NCBI GenBank assembly: GCA_021788515.1
Contig: JAJYKN010000004.1
Coordinates: 1 to 8,297, forward strand
DNA from: Nitrospirota bacterium
Lineage (GTDB): Bacteria > Nitrospirota > UBA9217
Reading direction: 5' to 3'
Length of the DNA stretch: 8,297 nucleotides
This document shows, piece after piece, positions 1 to 8,271 of the stretch; positions within the stretch are counted from its first letter, which is position 1, and each line of letters begins with the position of its first letter. The notes under the pieces are model-generated. The model searched no databases and was not told where the DNA came from. It saw nothing but the letters and a program-made list of their open reading frames with translations. Position numbers and translations under genes: made by a program.

Positions 1-499
1 GAATACCGACCACGGTAGAGTGATCCGGCACGTCCTGAAGTACCACCGAATTTGCACCAATCTTAACATAATCACCGATTTTTATGGGACCAAGCACTTT
101 CGCGCCGGCGCCTACGACTACATGGTTGCCGAGCGTTGGATGACGCTTTCCTCGCTGTTTGCCCGTCCCCCCGAGCGTAGTGCCCTGGAAAAGAGTTACA
201 TTATCGCCGATTTCCGTGGTCTCGCCGATAACGACTCCCATGCCGTGATCGATAAATAATCCTGAGCCGATGGTCGCTCCGGGATGGATTTCAATACCTG
301 TAATAAACCGCGCAAACTGGGACAGTGCCCGGGGGATGAAGGGAACACGCTTTTTCCACAGCCAATGTGCGAACCGGTAAAACAGGAGCGCATGAAACCC
401 TGCATAGGTGAGTGCAACTTCAAGCCTGCTCGTTGCAGCGGGATCCATGGAGAGCGCCGCGCGAAAATCTCTTTTAATCTTACGAAAGGTATCGATCAT
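1..499 (-). CDS. cysE: Serine O-acetyltransferase (CysE), 3' end cut by window edge
   Basis: CysE transfers an acetyl group from acetyl-CoA to L-serine, giving O-acetylserine, the first step of cysteine synthesis in the cytoplasm. The window holds 166 codons with no stop before base 1, so the C-terminus is missing. The N-terminus ([12 protein letters not shown], then DPAA at 19-22) is a short helical region like that of the roughly 217-residue Bacillus type rather than the longer E. coli type. From about residue 69 hexapeptide repeats form the left-handed beta-helix. IDHG (83-86) contains D84/H85, matching E. coli D157/H158, and RHP contains H120, matching H193. [11 protein letters not shown] (111-121) is the usual active-site loop and [15 protein letters not shown] the usual helix end. 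The ATG at 499 is preceded two codons upstream by an in-frame TGA, which fixes it as the first ATG, although no strong ribosome site is visible. It follows the DUF4124 gene after 104 bases. Family assignment is very secure. Confidence 0.96.
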   Translation of the reverse strand, partial: MIDTFRKIKRDFRAALSMDPAATSRLEVALTYAGFHALLFYRFAHWLWKKRVPFIPRALSQFARFITGIEIHPGATIGSGLFIDHGMGVVIGETTEIGDNVTLFQGTTLGGTGKQRGKRHPTLGNHVVVGAGAKVLGPIKIGDYVKIGANSVVLQDVPDHSTVVGI

Positions 500-560
500 G
501 GTTCAATTTCGGATTGCCGGTTTTGGATGGGAGATTGAATTCAGGATTTGGTCTCGGTTT

Positions 561-602
561 CCAATCTGCAATCTATAATTTAAAATCCGCAATCTGGTTT
601 CC
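561..602 (-). repeat. Degenerate period-7 tandem repeat between the DUF4124 gene and cysE
   Basis: Six successive 7-base units fill this stretch. On the minus strand five of them fit the pattern RRATTNN (for example AGATTGC twice, GGATTTT and AAATTAT), and the outermost unit is GGAAACC. The same GGAAACC heptamer appears again at 556-562, so the array is bracketed by a 7-base direct repeat 40 bases apart. The rest of the 500-603 gap is AT-rich, with no clear terminator or strong promoter. A similar array lies between uvrB and uvrC. The function is unknown. Confidence 0.6.
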
Positions 603-603
603 C

Positions 604-1194
604 TCACTCCCTGAGCCATCCCGGAGGAATTCCCGCCTTGCGCGCTTCGTCCGGGATCACGACCTCTATCTGGTTTCGGGTATTATCGATTTCCTGCTGC
701 ACCTGCTTCATCTCCTGCTCAATCCGAGCCGCTTCTACCCGATCTTCCAGATGTCCGCCTGCAACGCCTCCCCAACTCCCCAGCAGTTCAGTACGTTTTT
801 GATCGAGATCCCGGTAATGCCCCTCCAGCCGGACAAGGTCCTGCTTGGCCGAGTTTATGCGTCCCTGCCAGTATGCCTTCTGCTCAGTTTCCCTCTCCTC
901 TTCGCCGGAATAGCCCGTGCTGGGAGAAATCTCCTGTTCCCCCGTTTCGTTTTCTTCGCCTGCCGGTGCTTCCACTCGCCGTGCCGAGGAACGGTACCGT
1001 TCCGGGACCTTCTCCAGCCGGTCGGTGATATGCACAACGCCCTTATTGTCGGTCCATTCGTAAATCGCGTTTTTCTTCTGCTCCTGGTCCTGTGTCTGTT
1101 CCGGATTCTGCACATTCCTCTGGACATCGGTCTGAGCAAAGGCCGCAGGAATAGTCGCCAAAAAAACAGTCGCAATAAGAGTGCCCACGCGCAT
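604..1194 (-). CDS. Secreted DUF4124-domain protein with C-terminal coiled coil
   Basis: This is a 196-residue predicted envelope protein of unknown function. Residues 1-20 form a classic signal peptide: Met-Arg, a hydrophobic core, then a cleavage site AFA|Q after residue 20. A Gln/Asn/Glu-rich linker (21-42) leads to the DUF4124 core at about 43-67, recognisable by IYEWTDNKGVVHITD, the motif in which an aromatic residue and W-T-D precede G-V-V-H-x-T-D. A low-complexity acidic stretch follows, and residues from about 105 to 175 are rich in Glu, Gln, Arg and Lys with heptad-like spacing, suggesting a coiled coil. No lipobox cysteine or further membrane segment is seen, so a periplasmic location is likely. 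The ATG at 1194 has GGAG seven bases upstream, inside the ispF tail. The reading frame stays open upstream to 1230, but that would bury the signal peptide. It sits 4 bases after ispF and is probably translationally coupled to it. The role is not inferable from sequence alone. Confidence 0.88.
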   Translation of the reverse strand: MRVGTLIATVFLATIPAAFAQTDVQRNVQNPEQTQDQEQKKNAIYEWTDNKGVVHITDRLEKVPERYRSSARRVEAPAGEENETGEQEISPSTGYSGEEERETEQKAYWQGRINSAKQDLVRLEGHYRDLDQKRTELLGSWGGVAGGHLEDRVEAARIEQEMKQVQQEIDNTRNQIEVVIPDEARKAGIPPGWLRE

Positions 1195-1198
1195 GGTA

Positions 1199-1675
1199 TT
1201 ACTCCACTTTTTTGATCGTACAAACCGCATATGCCGCCATGCCTTCGCTCCTGCCGGTAAAACCCAACCCTTCTGTTGTCGTCGCCTTCACGTTCACCAC
1301 AGACCGGTCCGCCTTGACTGCTGCTGCAATGTTCGACACCATGGCCGGTATGTGCGGCGCCATCTTCGGTTTCTCCGCCACGATGGTCGCGTCGATGTTA
1401 TTCACGCGAAATCCCGCCTCCCCGAGGAGGCGCCGCACTTCTTCGAGCAGGAACAGACTGGATATTCCCTTGTACTTGGGCGCCGTGTCGGGAAAATGCC
1501 GGCCGATGTCGCCGAGCGCCGCGGCGCCCAACAGCGCGTCGCAAATCGCGTGGAGCAGTACGTCCGCATCCGAATGGCCGAGAAGCCCCTGCTCAAACGG
1601 GATGTCCACGCCTCCGATCATGAGCTTGCGGTCCGCGACGAGGCGATGGACATCATACCCTGTGCCGATTCGCAT
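1199..1675 (-). CDS. ispF: 2-C-methyl-D-erythritol 2,4-cyclodiphosphate synthase (IspF)
   Basis: IspF converts CDP-methylerythritol 2-phosphate to the cyclic diphosphate MEcPP with release of CMP, the fifth step of the MEP isoprenoid pathway. It normally works as a cytoplasmic homotrimer with a divalent metal at each interface. The 158 residues match the family's usual length. The metal ligands are present as D8 and H10 (in GYDVHR) and H42 (in DADVLLH). GDIG (55-58), FPDT (61-64) and the C-terminal [14 protein letters not shown] motif are also intact. The ATG at 1675 is preceded by GAGGAG at a 5-base spacing, a strong ribosome site lying within the ispD coding region. The gene overlaps the end of ispD by 23 bases, so the two are surely co-transcribed. 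ispD and ispF are adjacent, or fused, in many bacteria, which fits. Nothing looks degraded. Confidence 0.98.
   Translation of the reverse strand: MRIGTGYDVHRLVADRKLMIGGVDIPFEQGLLGHSDADVLLHAICDALLGAAALGDIGRHFPDTAPKYKGISSLFLLEEVRRLLGEAGFRVNNIDATIVAEKPKMAPHIPAMVSNIAAAVKADRSVVNVKATTTEGLGFTGRSEGMAAYAVCTIKKVE
1202..1205 (-). promoter_or_regulatory. Ribosome binding site of the DUF4124 gene, inside the ispF stop region
   Basis: GGAG lies in the last two sense codons of ispF (GTG GAG, then TAA) with a 7-base spacer to the ATG at 1194. This supports the 1194 start over longer in-frame options and suggests coupling to ispF translation. Confidence 0.7.
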
Positions 1676-2366
1676 CGTATCTCCTCTTCAGGATCTCCTC
1701 CGCGAGCAGAAGGTCTTCAGGCGTCGTAATCTTGATATTTTCGTAACTCCCCATGATCACCCGGACCTTGTTTCCCGTCCGTTCCACAAGCGTGGCGTCG
1801 TCAGTGCCGCGCGTATTCTGTTTGACCGCTTCCGCATACGCCTGTTTAATAATCTTAACCGGAAAGGCCTGCGGCGTTTGAATCGCCCAGAGTCTGCTCC
1901 GCTCCAGCGTATGGACCACGACGCTTTTGGCGTTCACTTCTTTGACGGTGTCCTTAAGTGGTACGCCGACGGTCACGCACTCGCCTTTTCTCGCACAGTC
2001 GACGGACTCCTTGATCATCTCGTGCGTAACAAAAGGCCGCACTCCGTCATGCACCACCACGACCGCCGTGTCCTTCTCCAGTTTGTGAAGTCCGTTTGCC
2101 ACCGAATCCTGCCGTTCCTTCCCGCCCACGACGAGGGTCCTGACTTTGGTAATATGGAATCCCTCGATGATGTCCCTGAGGCAGCCTTCCATGTCTTCCT
2201 GGGAGAGAATGGGAATGATCTCGTCGATCTCCGATGCCCGTTGAAAGGCGAGGAGGGTGTGCGCCAGCATGGGCATATCACCGAGCGGAAGGAACTGCTT
2301 TGCAACGGTTCTGCCCATCCGCTTTCCCACGCCTGCCGCTGGTATGAGTGCCGTCACTTTCGACAT
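1653..2366 (-). CDS. ispD: 2-C-methyl-D-erythritol 4-phosphate cytidylyltransferase (IspD)
   Basis: IspD joins CTP and MEP to give CDP-methylerythritol and pyrophosphate, the third step of the MEP pathway. The 237 residues match the family's length. The nucleotide-binding loop [10 protein letters not shown] (9-18) with K23 in KQFLPLGD, the GGKERQDSV motif (81-89), VHDGVRPFV (105-113) with D107, R156 in the substrate loop, TDDA (188-191) and [10 protein letters not shown] (210-219) with K212 are all in order and intact. I chose the ATG at 2366 because [12 protein letters not shown] begins the Rossmann-like fold directly. A TTG eight codons upstream (2390) is in frame but would add a non-conserved leader. 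The ribosome site for 2366 is weak (GAG, 6 bases off). The C-terminus ends in a basic tail ([11 protein letters not shown]) whose codons overlap the ispF start. ispE and the other pathway genes are not in the window. Confidence 0.97.
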   Translation of the reverse strand: MSKVTALIPAAGVGKRMGRTVAKQFLPLGDMPMLAHTLLAFQRASEIDEIIPILSQEDMEGCLRDIIEGFHITKVRTLVVGGKERQDSVANGLHKLEKDTAVVVVHDGVRPFVTHEMIKESVDCARKGECVTVGVPLKDTVKEVNAKSVVVHTLERSRLWAIQTPQAFPVKIIKQAYAEAVKQNTRGTDDATLVERTGNKVRVIMGSYENIKITTPEDLLLAEEILKRRYDANRHRV

Positions 2367-2433
2367 ATGCGTCTCAAGGAGAATCTCCAAACTTCCACGA
2401 ACAAATCTAAAACAATATGAATGTTCGGATCAC

Positions 2434-2459
2434 GCGCGCTTCCGCGCTTTGCCGCGGCA
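2434..2459 (-). other. GC-rich inverted repeats in the mglA-ispD gap
   Basis: Just after the mglA stop there is a 10-base perfect palindrome, TGCCGCGGCA (2450-2459), followed by a 5-base-pair stem GCGCG/CGCGC with a 4-base loop (2434-2447). An alternative stem pairs CCGCG with CGCGG. No T-run follows directly on the transcribed strand, so this is at most a weak or factor-assisted terminator. The rest of the 95-base gap is AT-richer and shows no convincing promoter. Confidence 0.3.
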
Positions 2460-2461
2460 GA

Positions 2462-3385
2462 TCATTTCTTATAGTTCTTCACCACGATCTTAAAGCGTTT
2501 TGACATCGGCGCTTCCATGTCTATCGCGACGCGGAGCTGGAACTGGTCTTCGCGGTCCTTGGTCACGAGATCAAAAGGGAGAACGATCTGTCCTCCCTCG
2601 ACGGCCGCCTTCCCCAGGTTGACCTTCATGCCGGCGTCCACGGCCTTTTCCAACGCCGCCATTTCCGGCTTAGCCTCAGCCATGGGCGCACCGGGCATCG
2701 AGGGTTCGGCAGGGGGAATGTCCTTCATGATATCAGATGGCAGCTCCGGCCTCTTTTCGGCGTTGCCGACAATATCCGTAACGGTGAAGTTATGCCGTTC
2801 AGGGTATTTTTGCATGTCTTGAAGCACCAGCTTCGAAATGGCAGTAAAGGTTTTAAGTACCCCATCCCCAGTTTTTGCGACCGCCTCATAGGAGGGCACC
2901 ATGCGCGGATTCAGTACTGCGTTCAGCTCTTCGACGGGAAGGATATCCGGCAGGTCCCGTTTGTTATACTGGATGACCATGGGGAATTCCGCCAGGTTGA
3001 CGCCCTGTTCTGCAAAATTGTCACGCAGATTCGTAAGGCTTTCGAGATTTGCATCCACCATGGCGCGCTGGGAGTCAGCTACGAAAATCACGCCGTCGGC
3101 GCCCTTCAGCACAAGCTTGCGCGTGGCGTTGTAGAACACCTGCCCCGGCACCGTGTAGAGGTGGAACCGCACCTTGTAATTCTTGATCGTCCCGAGTTCC
3201 ACCGGCAAAAAATCGAAGAACAACGTCCGGTCCGTCTCCGTGGCCAAAGAGATGAGTTTGCCGCGCTGCGTCGGGGCGATGCGGTGGTAAATCAAGTGAA
3301 TGTTCGTCGTCTTACCACAGAGACCGGGGCCGTAATACACAATTTTTGCGTTGATTTCTCGCGTGGTGTGGTTCACTAATGCCAT
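2462..3385 (-). CDS. mglA: MglA-type small Ras-like GTPase with a C-terminal extension
   Basis: MglA is a cytoplasmic Ras-like switch. In Myxococcus it sets the front pole for gliding and pilus-based motility under control of the roadblock GAP MglB. Residues 1-195 closely follow that family: P-loop GPGLCGKT (19-26), switch I around STETDRTLFF-like residues 47-57 (here ATETDRTLFF), TVPGQ (78-82) where MglA characteristically has Thr instead of the Asp of DxxG, FVADSQ (101-106), and the guanine-specificity motif NKRD (141-144). The family is usually about 195 residues. This protein has 307, with roughly 110 extra residues: a Pro/Ala/Glu-rich linker (about 212-245), a short helix-like piece, and a last segment with three likely beta strands (266-275, 281-290, 297-305). 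I recognise no domain there. No mglB is in the window. The ATG at 3385 has no Shine-Dalgarno sequence, and a promoter lies immediately upstream. The exact biological role here is inferred from family only. Confidence 0.93.
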   Translation of the reverse strand: MALVNHTTREINAKIVYYGPGLCGKTTNIHLIYHRIAPTQRGKLISLATETDRTLFFDFLPVELGTIKNYKVRFHLYTVPGQVFYNATRKLVLKGADGVIFVADSQRAMVDANLESLTNLRDNFAEQGVNLAEFPMVIQYNKRDLPDILPVEELNAVLNPRMVPSYEAVAKTGDGVLKTFTAISKLVLQDMQKYPERHNFTVTDIVGNAEKRPELPSDIMKDIPPAEPSMPGAPMAEAKPEMAALEKAVDAGMKVNLGKAAVEGGQIVLPFDLVTKDREDQFQLRVAIDMEAPMSKRFKIVVKNYKK

Positions 3386-3394
3386 AATGTTATC

Positions 3395-3423
3395 ATAATT
3401 ACATAAAAAGAATGGTATGTCAA
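3395..3423 (-). promoter_or_regulatory. Sigma70-like promoter directly upstream of mglA
   Basis: On the minus strand a perfect -35 box TTGACA (3418-3423) is followed after 17 bases by AATTAT (3395-3400), which matches 4 of 6 -10 consensus positions. An overlapping TATGAT (3392-3397) matches 5 of 6 but at a long 20-base spacing. Either -10 box would put the start of transcription within a few bases of the mglA ATG at 3385, consistent with the lack of a ribosome site. It lies in the 55-base gap after the IMPase gene. Confidence 0.5.
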
Positions 3424-3440
3424 TACTGCGAAATTGATAG

Positions 3441-4256
3441 TCAAGGGTGCGCGGAAAGTGTGTTTAACACAGTTACGTGCAGTCGTTCGTTCGCACAGGC
3501 AAGCAGCGGTGCGGTCCGTTCAAGCCCCACGGTGACGTGATTGAGGCTGAGACCGTCGAGATCGGTGATCACGCCGTCGGCTTCTTCGAGGATCAGCATG
3601 CCCGCCGCATAATCGAAAGCGCGGGACGCCGTTGCCGTCACCAGCACGCTGAGTGCGCCTGAAGCGACATAGGCGAGGTCGAGGGCCGTGGAGCCGAAGC
3701 ACCGCGTGCGCCGTGCCTGCGTAAGCAGCGGCATGATGCGCGGGAGATCGGTCTTGGGTGACGGAGCTTCGTAAGCGACAACAATGATTCCCTCGGCTGC
3801 CGAGGTCCTGATCCGCGTACCGTTCTTGTACGCTCCCCGGGCGCGCACAGCCCAGAACTCGTCTCCCATGGCAAGATTGATCACATAGCCCACGACGAGG
3901 TCGGAAAGCGTGTCGCCGTTCAGGAGCGCGATCGAAGAAGAGAAAAAGGGAATCCCCGTCTTTGCGTTGTTGCTCCCGTCGATAGGGTCGACCAGCACGA
4001 CCTTATTCCCGTCACCGAACCTCCTGACACCGAGCTCTTCGGAGATCAGGGTGAAGCTCTCACCTTCCTGGCGGGCCTTTTCGAGCGCCGAAATGACGAT
4101 GTCTTCGGCCCACTTGTCCACGGGAAAGGTTTTGTCCCCGCCCGCCCCTTTGCCGAGCGGAATTTTTCCGCCCTCCCTGCTCAGGATCTCGGACAATCCT
4201 TCGCGCATCTTTTTCCCGATTTCTTTGAATAGATCCAACCACTGTTCATTCGTCAT
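3441..4256 (-). CDS. Inositol monophosphatase / fructose-1,6-bisphosphatase family protein
   Basis: This is a member of the Mg-dependent, lithium-sensitive phosphatase superfamily (SuhB, CysQ, archaeal FBPase/IMPase) that hydrolyses small phosphomonoesters in the cytoplasm. Counting from the ATG at 4256 (271 residues), the metal and catalytic residues are E73 in ISEE (71-74), D90 and D93 in DPIDGS (90-95), and D215 in FDYAAG (214-219). The last motif is usually WD, so Phe replaces Trp. The stretch DPIDGSNNAKTGIPFFSSSIAL recalls archaeal dual-activity FBPase/IMPase enzymes more than E. coli SuhB, so I give no symbol. The substrate is not decided by the sequence and could be inositol-1-phosphate, fructose-1,6-bisphosphate or another sugar phosphate. 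Two adjacent ATGs exist, at 4259 and 4256. AAGGAG stands 2 bases from the first and 5 from the second, which favours 4256. The start shares a base with the uvrC stop, so translation is probably coupled to uvrC. Confidence 0.93.
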   Translation of the reverse strand: MTNEQWLDLFKEIGKKMREGLSEILSREGGKIPLGKGAGGDKTFPVDKWAEDIVISALEKARQEGESFTLISEELGVRRFGDGNKVVLVDPIDGSNNAKTGIPFFSSSIALLNGDTLSDLVVGYVINLAMGDEFWAVRARGAYKNGTRIRTSAAEGIIVVAYEAPSPKTDLPRIMPLLTQARRTRCFGSTALDLAYVASGALSVLVTATASRAFDYAAGMLILEEADGVITDLDGLSLNHVTVGLERTAPLLACANERLHVTVLNTLSAHP

Positions 4257-6172
4257 CATGACTCCTTGCCTGCCCGGACCCCGGTCCCTTGAAAGTAGCG
4301 CACGATCTCCGTTGCCGCCTTCTGCGACATCCCCTGGACAGCCGCAATCTCTTCGGCCGTTGCCTGTTTGATCTTTTCAACACTGCCGAAGTGCCGAAGC
4401 AGCGCTTTCTTCCTTACTTCGCCGATGCCGGCGATATCATCCAGTTCCGAATGCACAGCGCGCTTCTCGCGCAGCTTCCGGTGATAGGTGATGGCGAACC
4501 GGTGCGCCTCGTCGCGCACGCGGGCAACCAGATGTGTGGTTGCGCTCATCGGATCCAGGATGATCGGTTCTTCCACGCCGGGAAGGAATACCCGTTCAAA
4601 CTCCCGCTCACTTCCCTCCTCGCCGCTCCGCGCCTTGGCAAGGCCGATTACGTCAGGCTCACGACGGATACCCTCCCCTTCAGACCCACCCTCACCTCTA
4701 TCCTCTCCCTGAGGGAGAGGATTTCTTCCGATAATGCCCAATTCCCGGAGTACATCAAGCGCCGCGTTGAGCTGGCCTTTCCCTCCGTCTATCAGGATCA
4801 GGTCGGGAAACAAGCCCTCTTCCTTTGCTTTGGTATATCTTCTCCGGATCACCTCCGCCATGCTCGCGAAATCGTCCGGCCCGACCACGGTACGAATCTT
4901 GTATTTTTTATAGTTCCTTTTGTCCGGCGTATTATTCTCAAAAGACACCATGCTCGCAACGGACTCGGTGCCCTGAATGTTCGAAATATCGAAGGCCTCT
5001 ATCCTGCGCGGCAGATTAACCAGCCCCAGCTCTTCCTGGAGCCGCATGAGGATCTTCTCTTTGCTCCTGCGGGATAAGAGATGCTCGCGGAGCGATTGGG
5101 CCGCGTTGTCCGAAGCCATCTGGACCAGTTCCCGCTTCCTCCCCCGCTGCGGGAACTGGACCTCGACCTTCGCGCCGCGCTTCTCCGTGAGCCAGGATTC
5201 GAACAGCGCGCGGTCCGTAACTTCGAGAGGCAACAGGACCTCGGCAGGCACGATCATATCCTTTGCATAGAACTGGTTCAAAAAGTCCGTGATCAGCTCC
5301 TCGTTCGACATGCCGCGGACATCGTCGATATAGAAATCCTTTCGGCCGAGCAAAATGCCGTTCCGGACAAAAAGCGCCTGAATGTCCGTGCAGCCCCCAT
5401 CCGAAGCAAAGCCGATCACATCCTGATTTTCAAACCCCGGTGAGATTACCTTCTGCTTCTCGAACGCCCCTTCTATCTTCGCGATGCGGTCCCGCAGTTC
5501 CGCGGCCCGTTCGTACTCCATCCTCTCCGACGCTTCCTCCATGTGCTGTTTCAGCATGTTGAGCAGGTCCCGGTTCTTGCCTTCCAGGAACAGTCTCACC
5601 TGGGAAACCACCTCATGATAGGCACGGGTATCCACTTCTCCGGTGCACGGACCGATGCAGCGTCCGATCTGAAACTGGATACAGGGCCTTGCCGGCTTGT
5701 CGGCCTTGAATTCCATTTTGCAGGGAGCGATCGGGAAGGTCCGGCGTATGAGCGCCAGGGACTCCCACATGCCGCCTGCGGGAATATAGGGGCCGTAGTA
5801 GAGCGCGCCGTCCTTTTTCAAACGCCGGACAACCTCCAGACGGGGGAAAGCTGCTTTAACATCAAAACGGAGGTAGGGATAGTTCTTGTCGTCACGCAAA
5901 ACTATATTGTATTTCGGACGGTGCTTCTTGATGAGGTTCGCCTCCAGAACAAGCGCCTCAAGCTCGGTGTGGGTCACCATGGTTTCGATGTCCGCGATCG
6001 AACGAACCAGCATCTCGGTCTTCTCGCCCTTGGCGCCTTTCTGAAAATAGGAGCGCACCCGGTTCCAGAGGGACAGGGCTTTGCCGATGTAGATAATGTG
6101 CCCCTTGGCGTCCTTCATCATATAAACTCCCGGCGAATCCGGGAGGTTCTGGAGTTTTTCTTCGAGGGTCAT
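4256..6172 (-). CDS. uvrC: Excinuclease ABC subunit C (UvrC)
   Basis: UvrC is the nuclease of nucleotide excision repair: recruited by DNA-bound UvrB, it cuts on both sides of the lesion. The 638 residues hold, in order, the GIY-YIG nuclease for the 3' cut (GVY 15-17, YIG 28-30, R38, Y42, E77, N89), a cysteine cluster C151/C164/C172/C176 whose spacing fits the [4Fe-4S] site reported for E. coli UvrC, a UVR helical motif (about 203-238, EYERAAELRDRI) that contacts UvrB, an RNase H-like domain for the 5' cut with triad D395, D462 and H557, and a C-terminal double helix-hairpin-helix (about 577-627). Residue 36 is Trp, where Arg or Lys is common. Residues about 483-505 (RNPLPQGEDRGEGG and following) look like a foreign in-frame insert and account for the length slightly above the usual 600-620. 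The ATG at 6172 has only a weak GGGA site. uvrB lies upstream and the IMPase gene overlaps the stop. Confidence 0.98.
   Translation of the reverse strand: MTLEEKLQNLPDSPGVYMMKDAKGHIIYIGKALSLWNRVRSYFQKGAKGEKTEMLVRSIADIETMVTHTELEALVLEANLIKKHRPKYNIVLRDDKNYPYLRFDVKAAFPRLEVVRRLKKDGALYYGPYIPAGGMWESLALIRRTFPIAPCKMEFKADKPARPCIQFQIGRCIGPCTGEVDTRAYHEVVSQVRLFLEGKNRDLLNMLKQHMEEASERMEYERAAELRDRIAKIEGAFEKQKVISPGFENQDVIGFASDGGCTDIQALFVRNGILLGRKDFYIDDVRGMSNEELITDFLNQFYAKDMIVPAEVLLPLEVTDRALFESWLTEKRGAKVEVQFPQRGRKRELVQMASDNAAQSLREHLLSRRSKEKILMRLQEELGLVNLPRRIEAFDISNIQGTESVASMVSFENNTPDKRNYKKYKIRTVVGPDDFASMAEVIRRRYTKAKEEGLFPDLILIDGGKGQLNAALDVLRELGIIGRNPLPQGEDRGEGGSEGEGIRREPDVIGLAKARSGEEGSEREFERVFLPGVEEPIILDPMSATTHLVARVRDEAHRFAITYHRKLREKRAVHSELDDIAGIGEVRKKALLRHFGSVEKIKQATAEEIAAVQGMSQKAATEIVRYFQGTGVRAGKES
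4262..4267 (-). promoter_or_regulatory. Ribosome binding site of the IMPase gene, inside the uvrC tail
   Basis: AAGGAG occurs in the last codons of uvrC. Its spacing is 2 bases to the ATG at 4259 and 5 bases to the ATG at 4256, so it favours the second ATG and a TGATG stop/start overlap with uvrC. Confidence 0.65.
4658..4726 (-). repeat. Palindromic repeat element inserted in frame in uvrC
   Basis: About 69 bases (23 codons) encode a Gly/Glu/Arg/Pro-rich stretch, residues 483-505, that has no counterpart in the UvrC sequences I recall, where the segment ELGI...VIGLAKAR is nearly continuous. It contains a perfect 10-base-pair hairpin with a 3-base loop at 4700-4722 (ATCCTCTCCC / GGGAGAGGAT) and then a purine-rich arm (GGTGAGGGTGGGTCTGAAGG). 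ATCGG occurs on both sides (4728-4732 and 4644-4648), which may be a target duplication or chance. The frame is preserved. The pattern resembles dispersed GC-rich palindromic repeats seen in many bacterial genomes and the protein-inserted Rickettsia palindromic elements. Exact edges are uncertain. Confidence 0.6.
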
Positions 6173-6224
6173 ATGTCCCGTTTTCTTACAAGGCCTGGCA
6201 AAGCATCGGGCAAAGATTCAGGAC

Positions 6225-6264
6225 TTAATTCTTAATTCTCAATTCCTAATTCCCAATTTGAAAT

Positions 6265-6266
<2 letters not shown>
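6225..6266 (-). repeat. Degenerate period-7 tandem repeat between uvrB and uvrC
   Basis: Six 7-base units run without a break from inside the uvrB stop codon into the gap. On the minus strand all fit RRATTNN, the last two being identical (GAATTAA) and others GAATTGA, GAATTAG and AAATTGG. The remaining 52 bases before uvrC show no clear promoter or terminator. The pattern matches the array at 561-602. Confidence 0.65.

Positions 6267-8271
<2,005 letters not shown>

Noticed and set aside
561..602. CRISPR-like array
   Set aside because: Units are only 7 bases, contiguous and degenerate, with no spacers and no cas genes.
514..1215. Plus-strand open frame with a Leu-rich, membrane-like translation
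   Set aside because: It mirrors the Glu/Gln/Lys-rich coiled coil of the DUF4124 gene. Antisense reading of such codons gives Leu and Phe runs, so the hydrophobicity is artefactual.
2364..2390. TTG start at 2390 for ispD
   Set aside because: It would add eight non-conserved residues before the nucleotide-binding fold and lacks a well-spaced ribosome site. The ATG at 2366 fits the family start.
1212..2420. Long open frame on the plus strand (about 402 codons) across ispF and ispD
   Set aside because: It is antisense to two intact, overlapping genes with full catalytic motifs, and its translation shows no recognisable domain. It is a by-product of GC-rich codon use.
2434..2459. Rho-independent terminator after mglA
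   Set aside because: The stems are short (5 base pairs) and no T-run follows directly on the minus strand, so it is listed only as an inverted repeat.
3459..3471. Near-palindrome TGTGTTTAACACA as an operator
   Set aside because: It lies inside the last codons of the IMPase gene with no second copy or promoter overlap, so chance is the simplest explanation.
4289..5077. Plus-strand open frame of about 262 codons opposite uvrC
   Set aside because: Antisense to the conserved RNase H and helix-hairpin-helix part of uvrC, with no own motifs or ribosome site.
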